NCBI GenBank assembly: GCA_013399855.1
Contig: VXAY01003151.1
Span: 320,466-384,465 of the forward strand
DNA from: Oxyruncus cristatus
Lineage: Eukaryota; Chordata; Aves; Passeriformes; Cotingidae
Reading direction: 5' to 3'
DNA length: 64,000 nt
The position numbers and the translations under genes were made by a program. Below are positions 35,101-47,100 of the stretch, one piece after another; the first letter of the stretch is position 1, and the number at the start of each line of letters is the position of its first letter. The notes under the pieces are model-generated. The model was not told where the DNA came from. It was given only the letters and a program-made list of their open reading frames with translations, and made no database searches.

Positions 35101-38100
35101 CAGTTATTTGGTATCTGGCACCTTGGAATCAGCAACTGGAACCTTGGGATCAGCAACTGGGCTGTTGTATTTCTCTTCTCTGATGAGAATGGGGATAGTG
35201 GCAACTTCTTCCCTGGAAAGCATCGTGTGTTATTAACACAGCGAATGCAGGAGGGATCTTCTCCTCTTGGGCAGGCTGGGAGTGTTCACCTGGAGAAGAG
35301 AAGGCTCCAGGGAGACCTGAGAGCCCCTTCCAGGGCCCAAAGGGGCTCCAAGAGAGCGGGAGAGGGACTTCAGACAAAGGATGGAGGGACAGGACACAGG
35401 GAATGGCTTTAGCTGAAGGAGGGCAGGGTTAGATGGAATACTGGGAAGGAATTGTTCCCTGTGAGGGTAATGAGGCCCTGGCACAGGTTGCCCAGAGAAG
35501 CTGTGGCTGCCCCATCTGTGGAAGTGTCCAAGGCCAGGTTGGACGGGGCTTGGAGCAACCTGGGCTAGTGGAAGGTGTCCCTGCCCTTGCCAGGAGGTGG
35601 AACAAGATGGTCTTTAAGATCCCTTCCAACCCAAACGACTCTGGGATTCTATTCCATGATTCTGTGGAATCTGTCCATGGCTGTCTAAAGCACTTGGTTC
35701 AGTTCAGCACTTTTCCAGCAGAAGAGGGGGAATGGGACTTCTATTCTCCTGGATTCCTGGGCTCCAATGGTAATTGGTAACTCTTCTGCTGAAGTGTCTC
35801 CTCCATTGTGTTCTTTGTGTGGATCTTCAATCCTCACAGCTTGTAATGGTTTCTTCACCTCCAAGTAACTCCCTTTTCACAGTGGTAGGTACAGAGCTGC
35901 TGTTTGATGTGACATCCGCGAATATTCCCTGTTTCTTCAGTCTTTGGAAACTTTCCCTGCCTTTTCCTTTAGATTTTCCTGCTTTAGTGATGAATGCTTA
36001 GAGAACATTCTTACTGCGCTTAATGAGACACAGCTGAAGGCATCTGGAATTTTTACCTAAGGGTGCAAAATTCGGGTGGTCTTATTTCTGTCCTTCCTTT
36101 CTGAACCGACAGTTCACCTTGTTACAATTGTATATATTTGGACAAAGCCTTAAAATTGAATGCAGTTTCTTGGGAGCCTCTCAGATTCTTTTTTTTTTTT
36201 GGTATTAAATACATTTCAGCTTCAGGTTTTATTTTTCTTTAAAGGGAAGAAAAGCGAAGTTATTCCTGGAGTAGTTACTTTTTAAAATGATCCTGGAAGT
36301 CTTACCAGTGTGCACCACTAGAGTGTAGTGCTCATTGACAGATTGTTACTGGTCTTCTTGTAATGCTGGCCGACAGTGGGACTTTTATGGTTTTATTTCA
36401 CAACCTGTAGATACAACTTTTTCTGTGCTAATTATGTATTTTCTAAAGATTACATATATTTGGGAATGGCTTGGGGTTTTCTTGGGGTGCTGTTTTGGTT
36501 TTTTTTTTAGTAGTCTGCATCTCAGTATCTTGGAAAATAAAATAGAAAATATGAATCAGTTTTAAAATAGTTTTCTTTATATTAAATCATTTTTCAGCAG
36601 TATTTTAATAGTTTTGGAAGGTAGATGACATTTAAAAGAGAAAGTAATATTTGTTTCGTGGTATCTGGCAATTAGTCCTACCTGCCTTTCATCTTTCCTA
36701 TTTGGTGCATCTCTTTGGGTTTTTTTAAACTAAATAAAGGATTTTAGGCCAAAAGTGCCAATGCATCTGTAATCCTTTACATGGTATGGAACTAAGTTGG
36801 ACTCTTTAGGTTATGATCCCAGGGAAAACTGTGGAAATGTGATTATTAATGCATTTGTATAAACATGGTAATTGGGGAGGGAATTCCTGCAGCTCTCTGA
36901 GGACTTGTATTTATGGCAGGTTTTCTCAAAACAGATCTGATGAGCTAAACTATTCTAGTAAATCAGTTTGACTTTCCAGGTTCAAATCAAAATAGGGTCA
37001 TTAGGACTTTTAATAAATTAAGTGTAATGATATTACTTAATAATTTTTTACAATTGTTACTGTTCTTCCTTGCAGCTTGTTTTAATATTTGCATATTTAA
37101 GACGCTTTCTTATTCTGCTTAATCAAACAGCTTTTTCTCAGATAATTATGCCTTTACGAATGCTGATTTATTTATATGGAGACTTTCTCCTATTATTCCA
37201 AAGAGTTACAAAACTCTTAACTTTATTTTTTTATTCCTGTTTCCTAGTTGGGCGAATTATGTTTCAGCTCTTCTCAGACATCTGTCCGAAGACTTGCAAA
37301 AACTTCCTTTGCTTGTGCTCAGGTAAATAACTTGCTTATATTTCAGATTTTTATGGTGACTTAAAATTACTATTTGTTTATGCAAGAGTAAACCACAGCC
37401 ACGGGCTTATCTGAGGGGGTAAATAGCTGTATAATGGAGATCAGTTGGTGCCTGATTCAATGTGTCATGTTGGCAAAGCTCACCTGCCCAGGGGTTATTC
37501 CGTGCAGTCACTGTGTGATTTGCAGCTCATGGAAAGAGCTGCTTAGGCAGGAGAGGCACAAGTAGATGGAGCTCAGAGATTTTTTTGTCTCTCTCAAACA
37601 AAAACAAAACACATTTCGGGCAAAAAGAATTTATAAAAGAAAAGCCCAACCCATGAGCTTTGTACTGGCCGTTGTGGAAAAGCCTCTGAGCTCGGGGAGG
37701 TGCTGCAGCTCCAACCAGTGGAACAAACTGGTCTGTGTTTTCCCTGTCTGGGAAAGTCTTGGCAGTGCTGTAAAGGAGGGTGAAAAAAAAAAATGAGATT
37801 AAAACTTCTAACCGTGGTCTAAAGCTCATATCTCGATGTCCCGGCTCAATTACATGGTCAAGTGCCATGCGGGATCCCATTCTCCGAGGGGATTATCCAC
37901 AGCCCGAGGGACGTGCTGGAACATGGCCAAAACTGTGGGCATATATTCCTTGGCATTGACTGATGTGGGGTGTCCAATGCTGTAGCAAAGAGGAGCTTTT
38001 TTTGGGGAGAAAAGGAGGTGTGTCCATCCCCGTAATAAATAGCTGTGCTTGCATCACTCCCGTGGAAGATAAAACTGGGGTGGGAGGAGGCCTGGATTGT

Positions 38101-41100
38101 GGGTGTGGAAAAGAACTTGTATTCTTTCAGGGAAGGCTTCTGTAAGTCCCATGAACAGCAGTGCCCTGAGTGGATTTTGTGCCACAAACTGCTCTTTGCC
38201 CTCGTCTTGGCAGGGATGGACTGTCTGGGATAGGAAACTTGGGATACTTGAGCTGTCAGTTAATTTGGGGTGGAGGAACAATAGATTGCCACGTGGGAAG
38301 GTTGGTTCTGGGTAGGGAGTGTACCTGCGTTTCTGAGGGCATGTACTGCTTAAATGTCCTCTCACTGACTGTCAAATGCCTCTTCCATAATCAGTGGTGT
38401 TATGAAAGTGAATATTGGCTTATTTACCCTGTCTCCTTACAAAATATCTCCTGTACATGTGGTTTAGGGATTTCAGCTGTTGCACATGATATAATGTAAA
38501 ATTTTTTGCCATGTTCTGCCAGCTCCCCTCTTCCCAGGAGCCAAAGTGTCTCTTGACATTCCCTGAGTGGACCAGTAGAAATCCCTCATGAATCTACTAC
38601 ACCTCCCCATCCCCATGCCCAGTGTGGTTTTTCCTTATGGATTTGGGAAGAAATGTTAATGAAACTTGAGGTTCTGGGATCACCTGCCTCAAAAACCACG
38701 AGCACCCCTGAACTCCAGCTGGCATTGAGGGGTGGCCTGACACTGTGCATGGGCTGGTGAAGATGTGACACATGCTTGGAGTAGCTCAATCCCACTTTTC
38801 CAAGCGTGGGTCACATTGGAACTGGGTTGAAGCCTGTGCTGAGCTCACATTTCTCTCCTGGGAATCATGTGGCACATCCAGATGTGGAAGTGGTCGGAAG
38901 AGGACTCTGTGAGCTGCAGCTGAGTGTAGCTATAACCACAGAAAACAGTTAACCCATCATTATCCTGAACTCTTGTTTCCTTATAAATTATCCTGGGTGG
39001 ATTAACACACTGTTCCTGGGAAGGGGAGGAAATTTTTTTAAGGAACAACTTAATTTTCACCTGAGAGTCCCTTTCTGCTATTAATGGATGGTGAAAAGGC
39101 AACAGGTAGGGCTGTGTTACCTTTTATAGCTTTGCTATTTGATGACTCCCTTATCCATGAGCACTGGGAAGGTAAAACCCTCGGCATTTGTCCAGTGACA
39201 ATCTGTAGATTCTTTCTGTTTAACCTCCTCTGCAGGTGAAAAAGGAATTGGCAAAACAACTGGAAAGAAGCTTTGCTACAAAGGCACCACATTCCATCGT
39301 GTGGTTAAAAACTTCATGATTCAGGGGGGGGACTTCAGCGAAGGTAAAACAGCCCTTTGAAAACTGGGGAGTTCTAAACGGGACAGAACCGTTGTGATTG
39401 GTGTGGTTATAGTGTGTATAACCTCAGAAAATGCCAGGAAAAGTGTTGCAATGCCACAACAATATTTCCTTTGATGTGGAGTGTAGCCCAGATCACCCAT
39501 TTGTTAATTTTTGAAATTCTAAGATATTTCAACAGATGTAATATTGGTTTATTGTGCCCGTGGTTATTGTGCCATTGGACACATCAGCTGATGTGTTCAA
39601 TCCTTGCGCTGGAGGGTTTTACCATTTTCTATCTTATTAAAACCATTCAAATCCAGACTGGAAGTGATTTTTCACTCTTGTGTCTGCAGCAGAGGCAGCA
39701 CTGATACAGGAACGAAACTGTTGGAATAAGTTTAAAAATTAAGTAGGGAGTGAACTCTTTAAGTGTTGAAAAGTCTCTGAAGGAAGATTTTTCCAGGAGT
39801 TTCTTTGTTTCCTTCACTACAGTCTGTAGCAGGATGTTTTATCCTGTTGTCCTTCCCTGAAATCCTTCTCCTTACCAAAATCTTTTTTGGCTGTGTCCCG
39901 AAATCTTGTGCCTGACCAAATGATTGTGGAGAAGGAATATTCCTGTTTTGAGTAAAGTAGCAGTGCCTTGTAAAACACTGGTGGAACGTTATGTACAGCT
40001 TGTGTATAAATGAAATGAAATAAAAGTTTTAATTGATGCTTTTTAATGCGTAGGTAACGGAAAAGGAGGTGAATCTATTTATGGTGGCTATTTCAAAGGT
40101 AAGAGGAAATATGTCTTTGCAGATTCTTTATTCAGTTCTGAGATAAACAAGTCTTGATTCCCAAACTACTTAATGAAAACAGGTCTACTCATAGATCACC
40201 TTTTGCATGAAACTAATGCTGCATGAGAATTCTTTTTTATATGCATGACTTTCAGATAATTTTTTTTTTGTTGTTAATATTTAACTTTAACTGACAATTA
40301 ATTAAGGCTAACGTTATTGGTTAAACATGACTTTCAGCATGGAGGTTAGGCAACTTTATTCATGAATAAACTCCTATCTTCCTGCCTAAAACTGTCAACA
40401 TATTCTTTTGTTTATAGAGAATGTGGTCTTTTGCAAAATGAAAAGGTAAGAGACAAAAGCTCAGTAACACGAATTCAAACTCTGTTCCCTTGTACCCTCC
40501 CTAGTAAATATATAGACAACTGATACATCCCTTTGTAGATGGATATCTGTGTTGCTTGGAGAAATGAAGAGTTCTGTGTCTAACCTTTCTGAGGGTTAAT
40601 GACTTATTCTGAGAGAGAATCCTGCTGTAATTTCCAGCTCTAAACAGTTATTTCTTCTTTTTCTTTTTTTTTTTAATGTCCCTTTTTTTCCCCTTCCCTA
40701 CTCAAGGTTTGTATGCTTAGTGTTCATTTCTAAAGTGTTACTTACAAGCTGCACAAGTTATTTTCCTTGCAAAGAATTTGTGAATAAATTAAATTTACCT
40801 CTTTTAAAAATCAGTTGGGAGGAAAATGGTGAGTTTATGAAGTATTTGCTTAAAGACAGACAATTATTTCTGAAAAAACAGGTGGCTACTGTGATGTTCA
40901 AGTATTAAGACACTGGATATATTTGTTCTCTGTGTGTTGCAAGTAGCTCTGCCTGGTTGTGCATGAAGTTTCTCTCAGAAAAAAGAGCCCTAGTTTGATG
41001 TTGGGAGTATTAAAATATTTAGTCAAGGGAAGTCTTTAATAGATCCATAAATTAATAAGTTACTCAAGGTTTGTTTCTCAACGTGGTGAGTGCTGAACAT

Positions 41101-44100
41101 GCAGGATTGAGTTTTGCTGTATAATCTAAAAAACTGCAGCTTTGTACACTGAAATTACAACTTTTACTTGTAAAAATGACCTTCGGAAGATCTGGTTTTA
41201 TATTATGCCGTGCAACCAGAGCTCCTCTTTAATTCACTGTAATATAAAATGCATGTTTAGTTTAGTCTTAATTGGTTTTAGACCTAGATTCAGATATTTG
41301 GGTGTTTTTTGGGTTTTTTTTTTCCCTTGTATGTTCTGAGCCTTCCAGTTCCGAATGGATAGGTGGCATTTTTTAGTGCCATGCCAGGGAAATGAATGGC
41401 TTTGTGTCCTGATCTTTCCACCTGGAGTATAAACATCAATATCTTGTATGTTAAGTCTTGGTTTAGAATGTTAGTAAATCTGCCAAACTTGTTCTTATCC
41501 AGATAATACTGGATTTAAATCCAAAGCTGCGAGACTCTAATGTTAATCAAAGACACTAATGATGACTTTAATTGAAATGTTTGCACCATATCTGAAACGT
41601 TTCTGCTTTGTCTCAACTTTAACTTCTAAGAGACTTATTTAAACTTGTTTTTTCCCCCCACCCTGTTCACGTTTCTCCAGCAGCAGCAGAATTTCTCCTC
41701 GTAGCCTCCATAAGTTACTAAGAAAAACCCGCCTGCCTTGTCAGGGGAAAAAAAATCTGACAAACATATTTTTTCTTCAAACAGATGAAAACTTTATTCT
41801 CAAACATGACAGAGCGTTCCTTTTGTCAATGGCAAACCGAGGGAAACATACCAATGGTTCCCAATTTTTCATGTGAGTAGATGTGATCCCGCAGTCGAGC
41901 TTTTCTTACACAGAGAAGCGCTGTTCATGAGAAAGATGGTATTGCTAAATTCTTTCTAATCCGTGTTAATCCGCCTGATTTGAACTGGCATTGAGTGGTA
42001 AGATGCAGCGGTCACGATCTGTGGCCTTCGTTTGGATTAGAAGCTGGATGTTCCTTGTTCATTGCCTTGGTTTTTTGGTTTTTTTTTGGTTTTTTTACCC
42101 TCAAAATAGGGCTGATTTTCGTAAGTTCTCAGTGTCCAGAAAATAAGTTTCTGTGTGTACCAAATCTTAGCAGATTATCTGCAGATTATGGTGTGGAGCA
42201 TTGTATGTAAAGGGGAGTGAGATCTAAAGGTGATTTTATATGGTTCTGCATGTGCTCCTTAAAATATGGTGATTTATGACTTACTTTGGGGGTTTTTTGT
42301 TTGGTTTTTTTTTGTTGTTTTTGTTTGTTTGTTTGGGGGTTTTTTGGGTTTTTTTTCAGGAGGAGAATGAGTGAGGCTTTAATTTATTGGGTTTTTTTGT
42401 TTGTTTGTTTGCTTATCATTCTTCTTACTATTAATTTTTTTGAGTGTTTGTTCCTGACGTGCTTTTTTAATATATTGCTGCATAATTCTGTTTACTTGTG
42501 CTTATACCAATACTTTAGTACCCACACTATGTAAAATCATGTGCTGATAATCAGGTTTTTTTCCTTCACTACTTAAAAATTCCATTCTAGTAGCCACATT
42601 CTGCTAAAATTGTAGAAAACACACGACTCTACCTTCAGTAAACACTCAGGTCTGATAATTGAGGGTTTTCTGGTTAAAGCAGCTGCATTTTACATTCATT
42701 ATCAGTATTTTTAAGCTTGCTGATTTTCCTGGGGTTATTCCTCCTGTTAGAAATTGCGTCCTGTGAGTGTTTAACACTTGTTGTATTTGGAAAGAGCCAC
42801 TTTATAACTTCAGTCTTGTGCTGAGACGTACTTTGTGAAACAACACTGGGGGTTTCAAAAGCAAAGTTTAGGGTAGTTACTTAACTAGAAAAAAAACTCG
42901 TGGTTTTTTTTTTTCTCTTTGCCATCTTTCTTGGGGGAGAGGAATGAATGGCGCTTCCCTGTCTGCAGGAAAGGAGTAAAATTGTCCTCGAGAATCTTTC
43001 TTTTTATTTTTCTTTGCCTGAAAAAGATCTTCAGTATGATCTGATGTAGTTCAGATAAGAGGCATTTTTAGGTCTCTTCCTAAAAAAAAAAAAAAAAAAA
43101 TGTCCTAAAAATGGAAAATGCACAGGAACCTTAAGAGAGAGTCTTCTACAGTTCAGACATTCCACAGTGATAAAATTGTTTCAAAACTTGTCTTGTGTTA
43201 CCTTCAAAGGAAATTTCAGATGCTGTTTCCTTACATATCAATCTGAATACATGTGTACTCATTAATATGGAAAACAGTCTTTATGAACAATACCCTGAAT
43301 ATAAATATATATATATATAAAATAAATAAGTCCTCTGAAAGCATTGCTTCATTATTTACTATGGGGTGACTTCCTTTGGGTTCTCTTGCCATGATTTTCC
43401 ATTTTTAAGCTTATCTGAACAACACCTGAAAACCTAATGATGTCACATGAGTCAAGCAGCTGTCATTTGAGGGCTCTAAAGTTTCTTTTCTTTCCTGCTT
43501 TTAAATTCCAAAGTCGTCTTTTCCCCCTTAGGCTTAGTAGACTCAGCTGGTTTGATTAGGTTTGAACACCTTTGTCCCTCCCCACACAGGTTGTGTTGGA
43601 TGCTAAATTATAACTTGGACAGGACAATAAAATGAACAGAATTTAGGAGCATTTTCCCCAAATAAAGAAGTGTTTGGAAAGATGCAGATTTCTTAAAAAA
43701 GCCCTGATTTCTTTTTTTTTTTTTTCCCCCATGAAATCATTGTGAAGAGAAGGTGTTAGTTTGGGAATTCAGAGTAAGAGATTTAAACACAGTAATCTCC
43801 ATGGAAGGTGGATTCCTCTCAGCTGCCTGTAGGAATCCAGAGCTGGTTTTAGGGTCTTGGGGTGTCCTACCTGCTCTCAGCCGCCAGGAGAGATGGATGT
43901 GGATGTTCTGATTACCTGCCTGCCCCAGGCAGGTTTCCTGGGTATCCTGAGATGTCTTAAATGGTACCAGAGTGCCCTGGAGTCAGGGAAGTGAGTCAGG
44001 ATTCCAAGTGGGAAACAACTGCTCCAGGTTTTCTCTGGGTACTTTCTGCCTGAACTTTAAAATGCAGTTTATTAAAGCAGTTAGTCTTGCTTAGTGGCAT

Positions 44101-47100
44101 TTGTCTGATGCCCTCAGGGACTGTGCTGTGCATCCTTACAGCTTTCCTGTAGTAAAATATTTACTTCCTTTAGTGATTTGCTTTAAGCTGAAATTAAAAT
44201 GTGCTTTTTATACTCCAAGTAACGCTCAGTTTCTCTGTAGTTTACCATTAGGAAAATTTGTTTTTCAAATGTATAACCTGAAAAGTGTGTGAAAAGCAGT
44301 CCTTAGATTTTTTTTTTTTTTTAATGTTTGAATGTGTTTAATTTTATTGATTAGATCTGTAGGAAATAAAGTAGCTCATCCCCTTCTGAACTTCTTTAGA
44401 CCTTTGCATTTATTTTCATCGATCTCAGGGCTGAGAACTCTGTTTATTGTGCACATCTAATGTAGCAGAGCAGGAGTGCAAAGAAGTGATTTTCTTTTAG
44501 ATATTTGTCCAAGTAGGGCTGAAATAGTGGCAAGAATCCTGACTAAAACAGTTCTCCTTATTCATCAGGAATGCTTTCCCTACTTACCAGGGAAAAGTGT
44601 CATTTGGAATAACGAGTCTGTACGGGAATTAATCAGGCAGCAAATCTCTCTGGCAGATTGCACTAACAAACCAGTCACAACAGGCCTGTGCAATGCCTAA
44701 ATATCATTAAAAGTTGATTTAAAGTGGTCAGTTTTACCCGAAATAGAAGCTCCAGACTCATCTGAATGTAAACAGGCATCTGACCCATCCTAAAATATTC
44801 TCCGCTTTCTTTGACTGATCAGGAATTTCTCTGGCATGACTGAACCTGAAGAATTTCCAAGCAACAATAGAGAGAGCTGGGCATGGAAAAGGCAGTGGAA
44901 GTGTTGTTGGGAAGCTCCAGGGAGGGCAGGGTGAAAAGAAGGACCTTAAATTAAAGCACTGGTACAAACTGGCAAGGTGCAGAGGTTGAATGAGGAGTCA
45001 GAAGTGTGTCTGTAGAATATCAGAAGTGCTGTGTTTAATGCTGGTGCACTGATTTCCCCCACTTTTTTTTCCTTATGGAATAAGAGCAGGAGTTGGGTGG
45101 AAAGGAGGATGTTTGGCTGAGGAAGGATTAAGTGTTTAATGCACATGTGTTTGAAATAGGCCAAGTCTGTTCACACGTGCCTGAGAAACATTTCCTACTC
45201 TGAAGGAACACATTGTGAGAGAGACCACCCCCTTGGGGTGAAATACAGGAATTTCAACCCCCTTTTCCCAAAGGGATCTGTTGTAGCAGTTTATTCCAGG
45301 CTTGTGTTGAAGACAGTTGTAAGGCACCAGGCTATAAATGGCCTATTCATATGTTCAGAGAGCACCACTCTCAGATTCTTTTCTGGGAATAACTTCCTTT
45401 AGAATCCTCAGGTATTTTGCAGGTGTTCTAAACACCATCTGGGTGTGTTAATCTTCACCTGTCCCGTTTCCACATGGATATTCAGATATGGAATCCCTAG
45501 GATGGCAGGAACCACTCCAGAATCATCTTTCTTTTTCTAGATCTCTAATACCTGCTTTGAATTGCTCCTGATAATATTATATTAATATTAGTTATTGGGG
45601 GAGCACATCCAGAGCATTGCACAGATACAGCTGATCTGTCTTTAGGCCCCTGATTTAGAGTCCAGTGGGAGATAGTTGCTCTGGTCTTGGATATTCCAGG
45701 CTGTTTTCCTGGAGGGGATGTTCCTCTGGAGCCACATCCTCTGCTTCTCACTTGAGCTGATCTGATATCTTGTCTCCCTGGAGCAGCTCCATCGTGCATT
45801 TGACAATTCCCAACCTGCCAGGAAGGAAAGTCACAGCTGAAATAAGTGCAACTCTTGTGAAAATGAGTGCCCAAAGTTCTAAACAAATTAATGACACTCT
45901 TGATCCTCCACGTGCTCACCTGGGCTTAACTCTGCCTCCGTGGTCATCCAAAATCTGTCCCGCTACACTTGGTAGCAAATGAGAAGTGCCTGTGCAGAAT
46001 GAACAGCAAAGAAACAACAGGAAGCAAAACAAAATAACCAACCTCTTTGTTTTGTTTTCACTGGGAAGTTGTGTGTAATAATTAATTTATTGCCTTGTTA
46101 TTTAGCTCTGTAGCTGGCTGAGGAATACATCCCTATTGCAGCTTTGAGAAGAGTCCGGACTGTGTTCCTTATCAGCCCAAATGCTTGGAGTTCTTGCCTC
46201 TGTGTTCAAAAGCTATTTAAAACTTGAGCCCGATTTCCTATTACTGCCAAATTTGGGGGTTTTTTCCATATTGAGGGTGTTGTTGGTTTTAATGTGTCTC
46301 TCAAGCCCTGCTTGCTTGCTCAGAACTAAATAGCTCTCTTTGTTTTAAAAATGTTTACATGTGCGGTGCCATGCCTAGTCGCTAAATTCAAACAAACTAA
46401 CCACTTTGATCTGCTAAATGAGGGATAAAATAGTGAGGACTCTTTTGTTTTGATTTTACAAATTTATTTCTGAATATTACCAGCTCATTAAAAGCAGTTC
46501 ATGTCTTTTTGGTGTCCCAAAACAGGTATTTTTCTAATCAACAGTTAATAATTCCTTTTTTTTTTCTGTGAAAAATTTTAATTAGCTTTTGAGCTGATTA
46601 TCGAACAGTTTATTCATATAAAACCCTAAAAATGTCAAATGAAAGGGGCTCATGTTGCTTTAGCTTTGAGCAATAGTGGTTCATGTGCACTTACCACCCC
46701 AGCAGGTCCCGTTGGCTTGATGAAAAGTTGGTGTAAAAACATTCCCAGGACCCTTTTACGTGTAATAAGTAAGAAAATAAGTAACAAAAAGATCGTTCCA
46801 GTGCTTGAATAAGCAGAGACATAATTAATACCCTGCAGTTTATTTTCTGGGGAGGGGGAGGAGGATGTGGATGAGCTCAACTGATAATGCATTTTTAAAA
46901 CATTGCTGCTGCTCAGAATTAGACCAGACCTAAAACTCGGTATTAACTGGTGCAGGTGTTTTGGCTTTTTTGCATCTGCAGTGGGTTTGTTCTGGAACTC
47001 TGAACAGGAGCAATCAATGAAAAAGAAAACACCTCCTTTTCTTAGTTCTAGAGAAGCTTCACAAAGCAGGGGAGATGTCAGCTGAGTCTGAAATGTCTGA

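Larger units (their letters stand above)
29110..37247. other. NKTR intron, 8.1 kb
   Basis: Contains the right arm of the promoter inverted repeat (29598-29768) and two plus-strand CR1 fragments (34728-34838 and 35265-35663). Otherwise T-rich intronic DNA without recognisable exons. Confidence 0.85.
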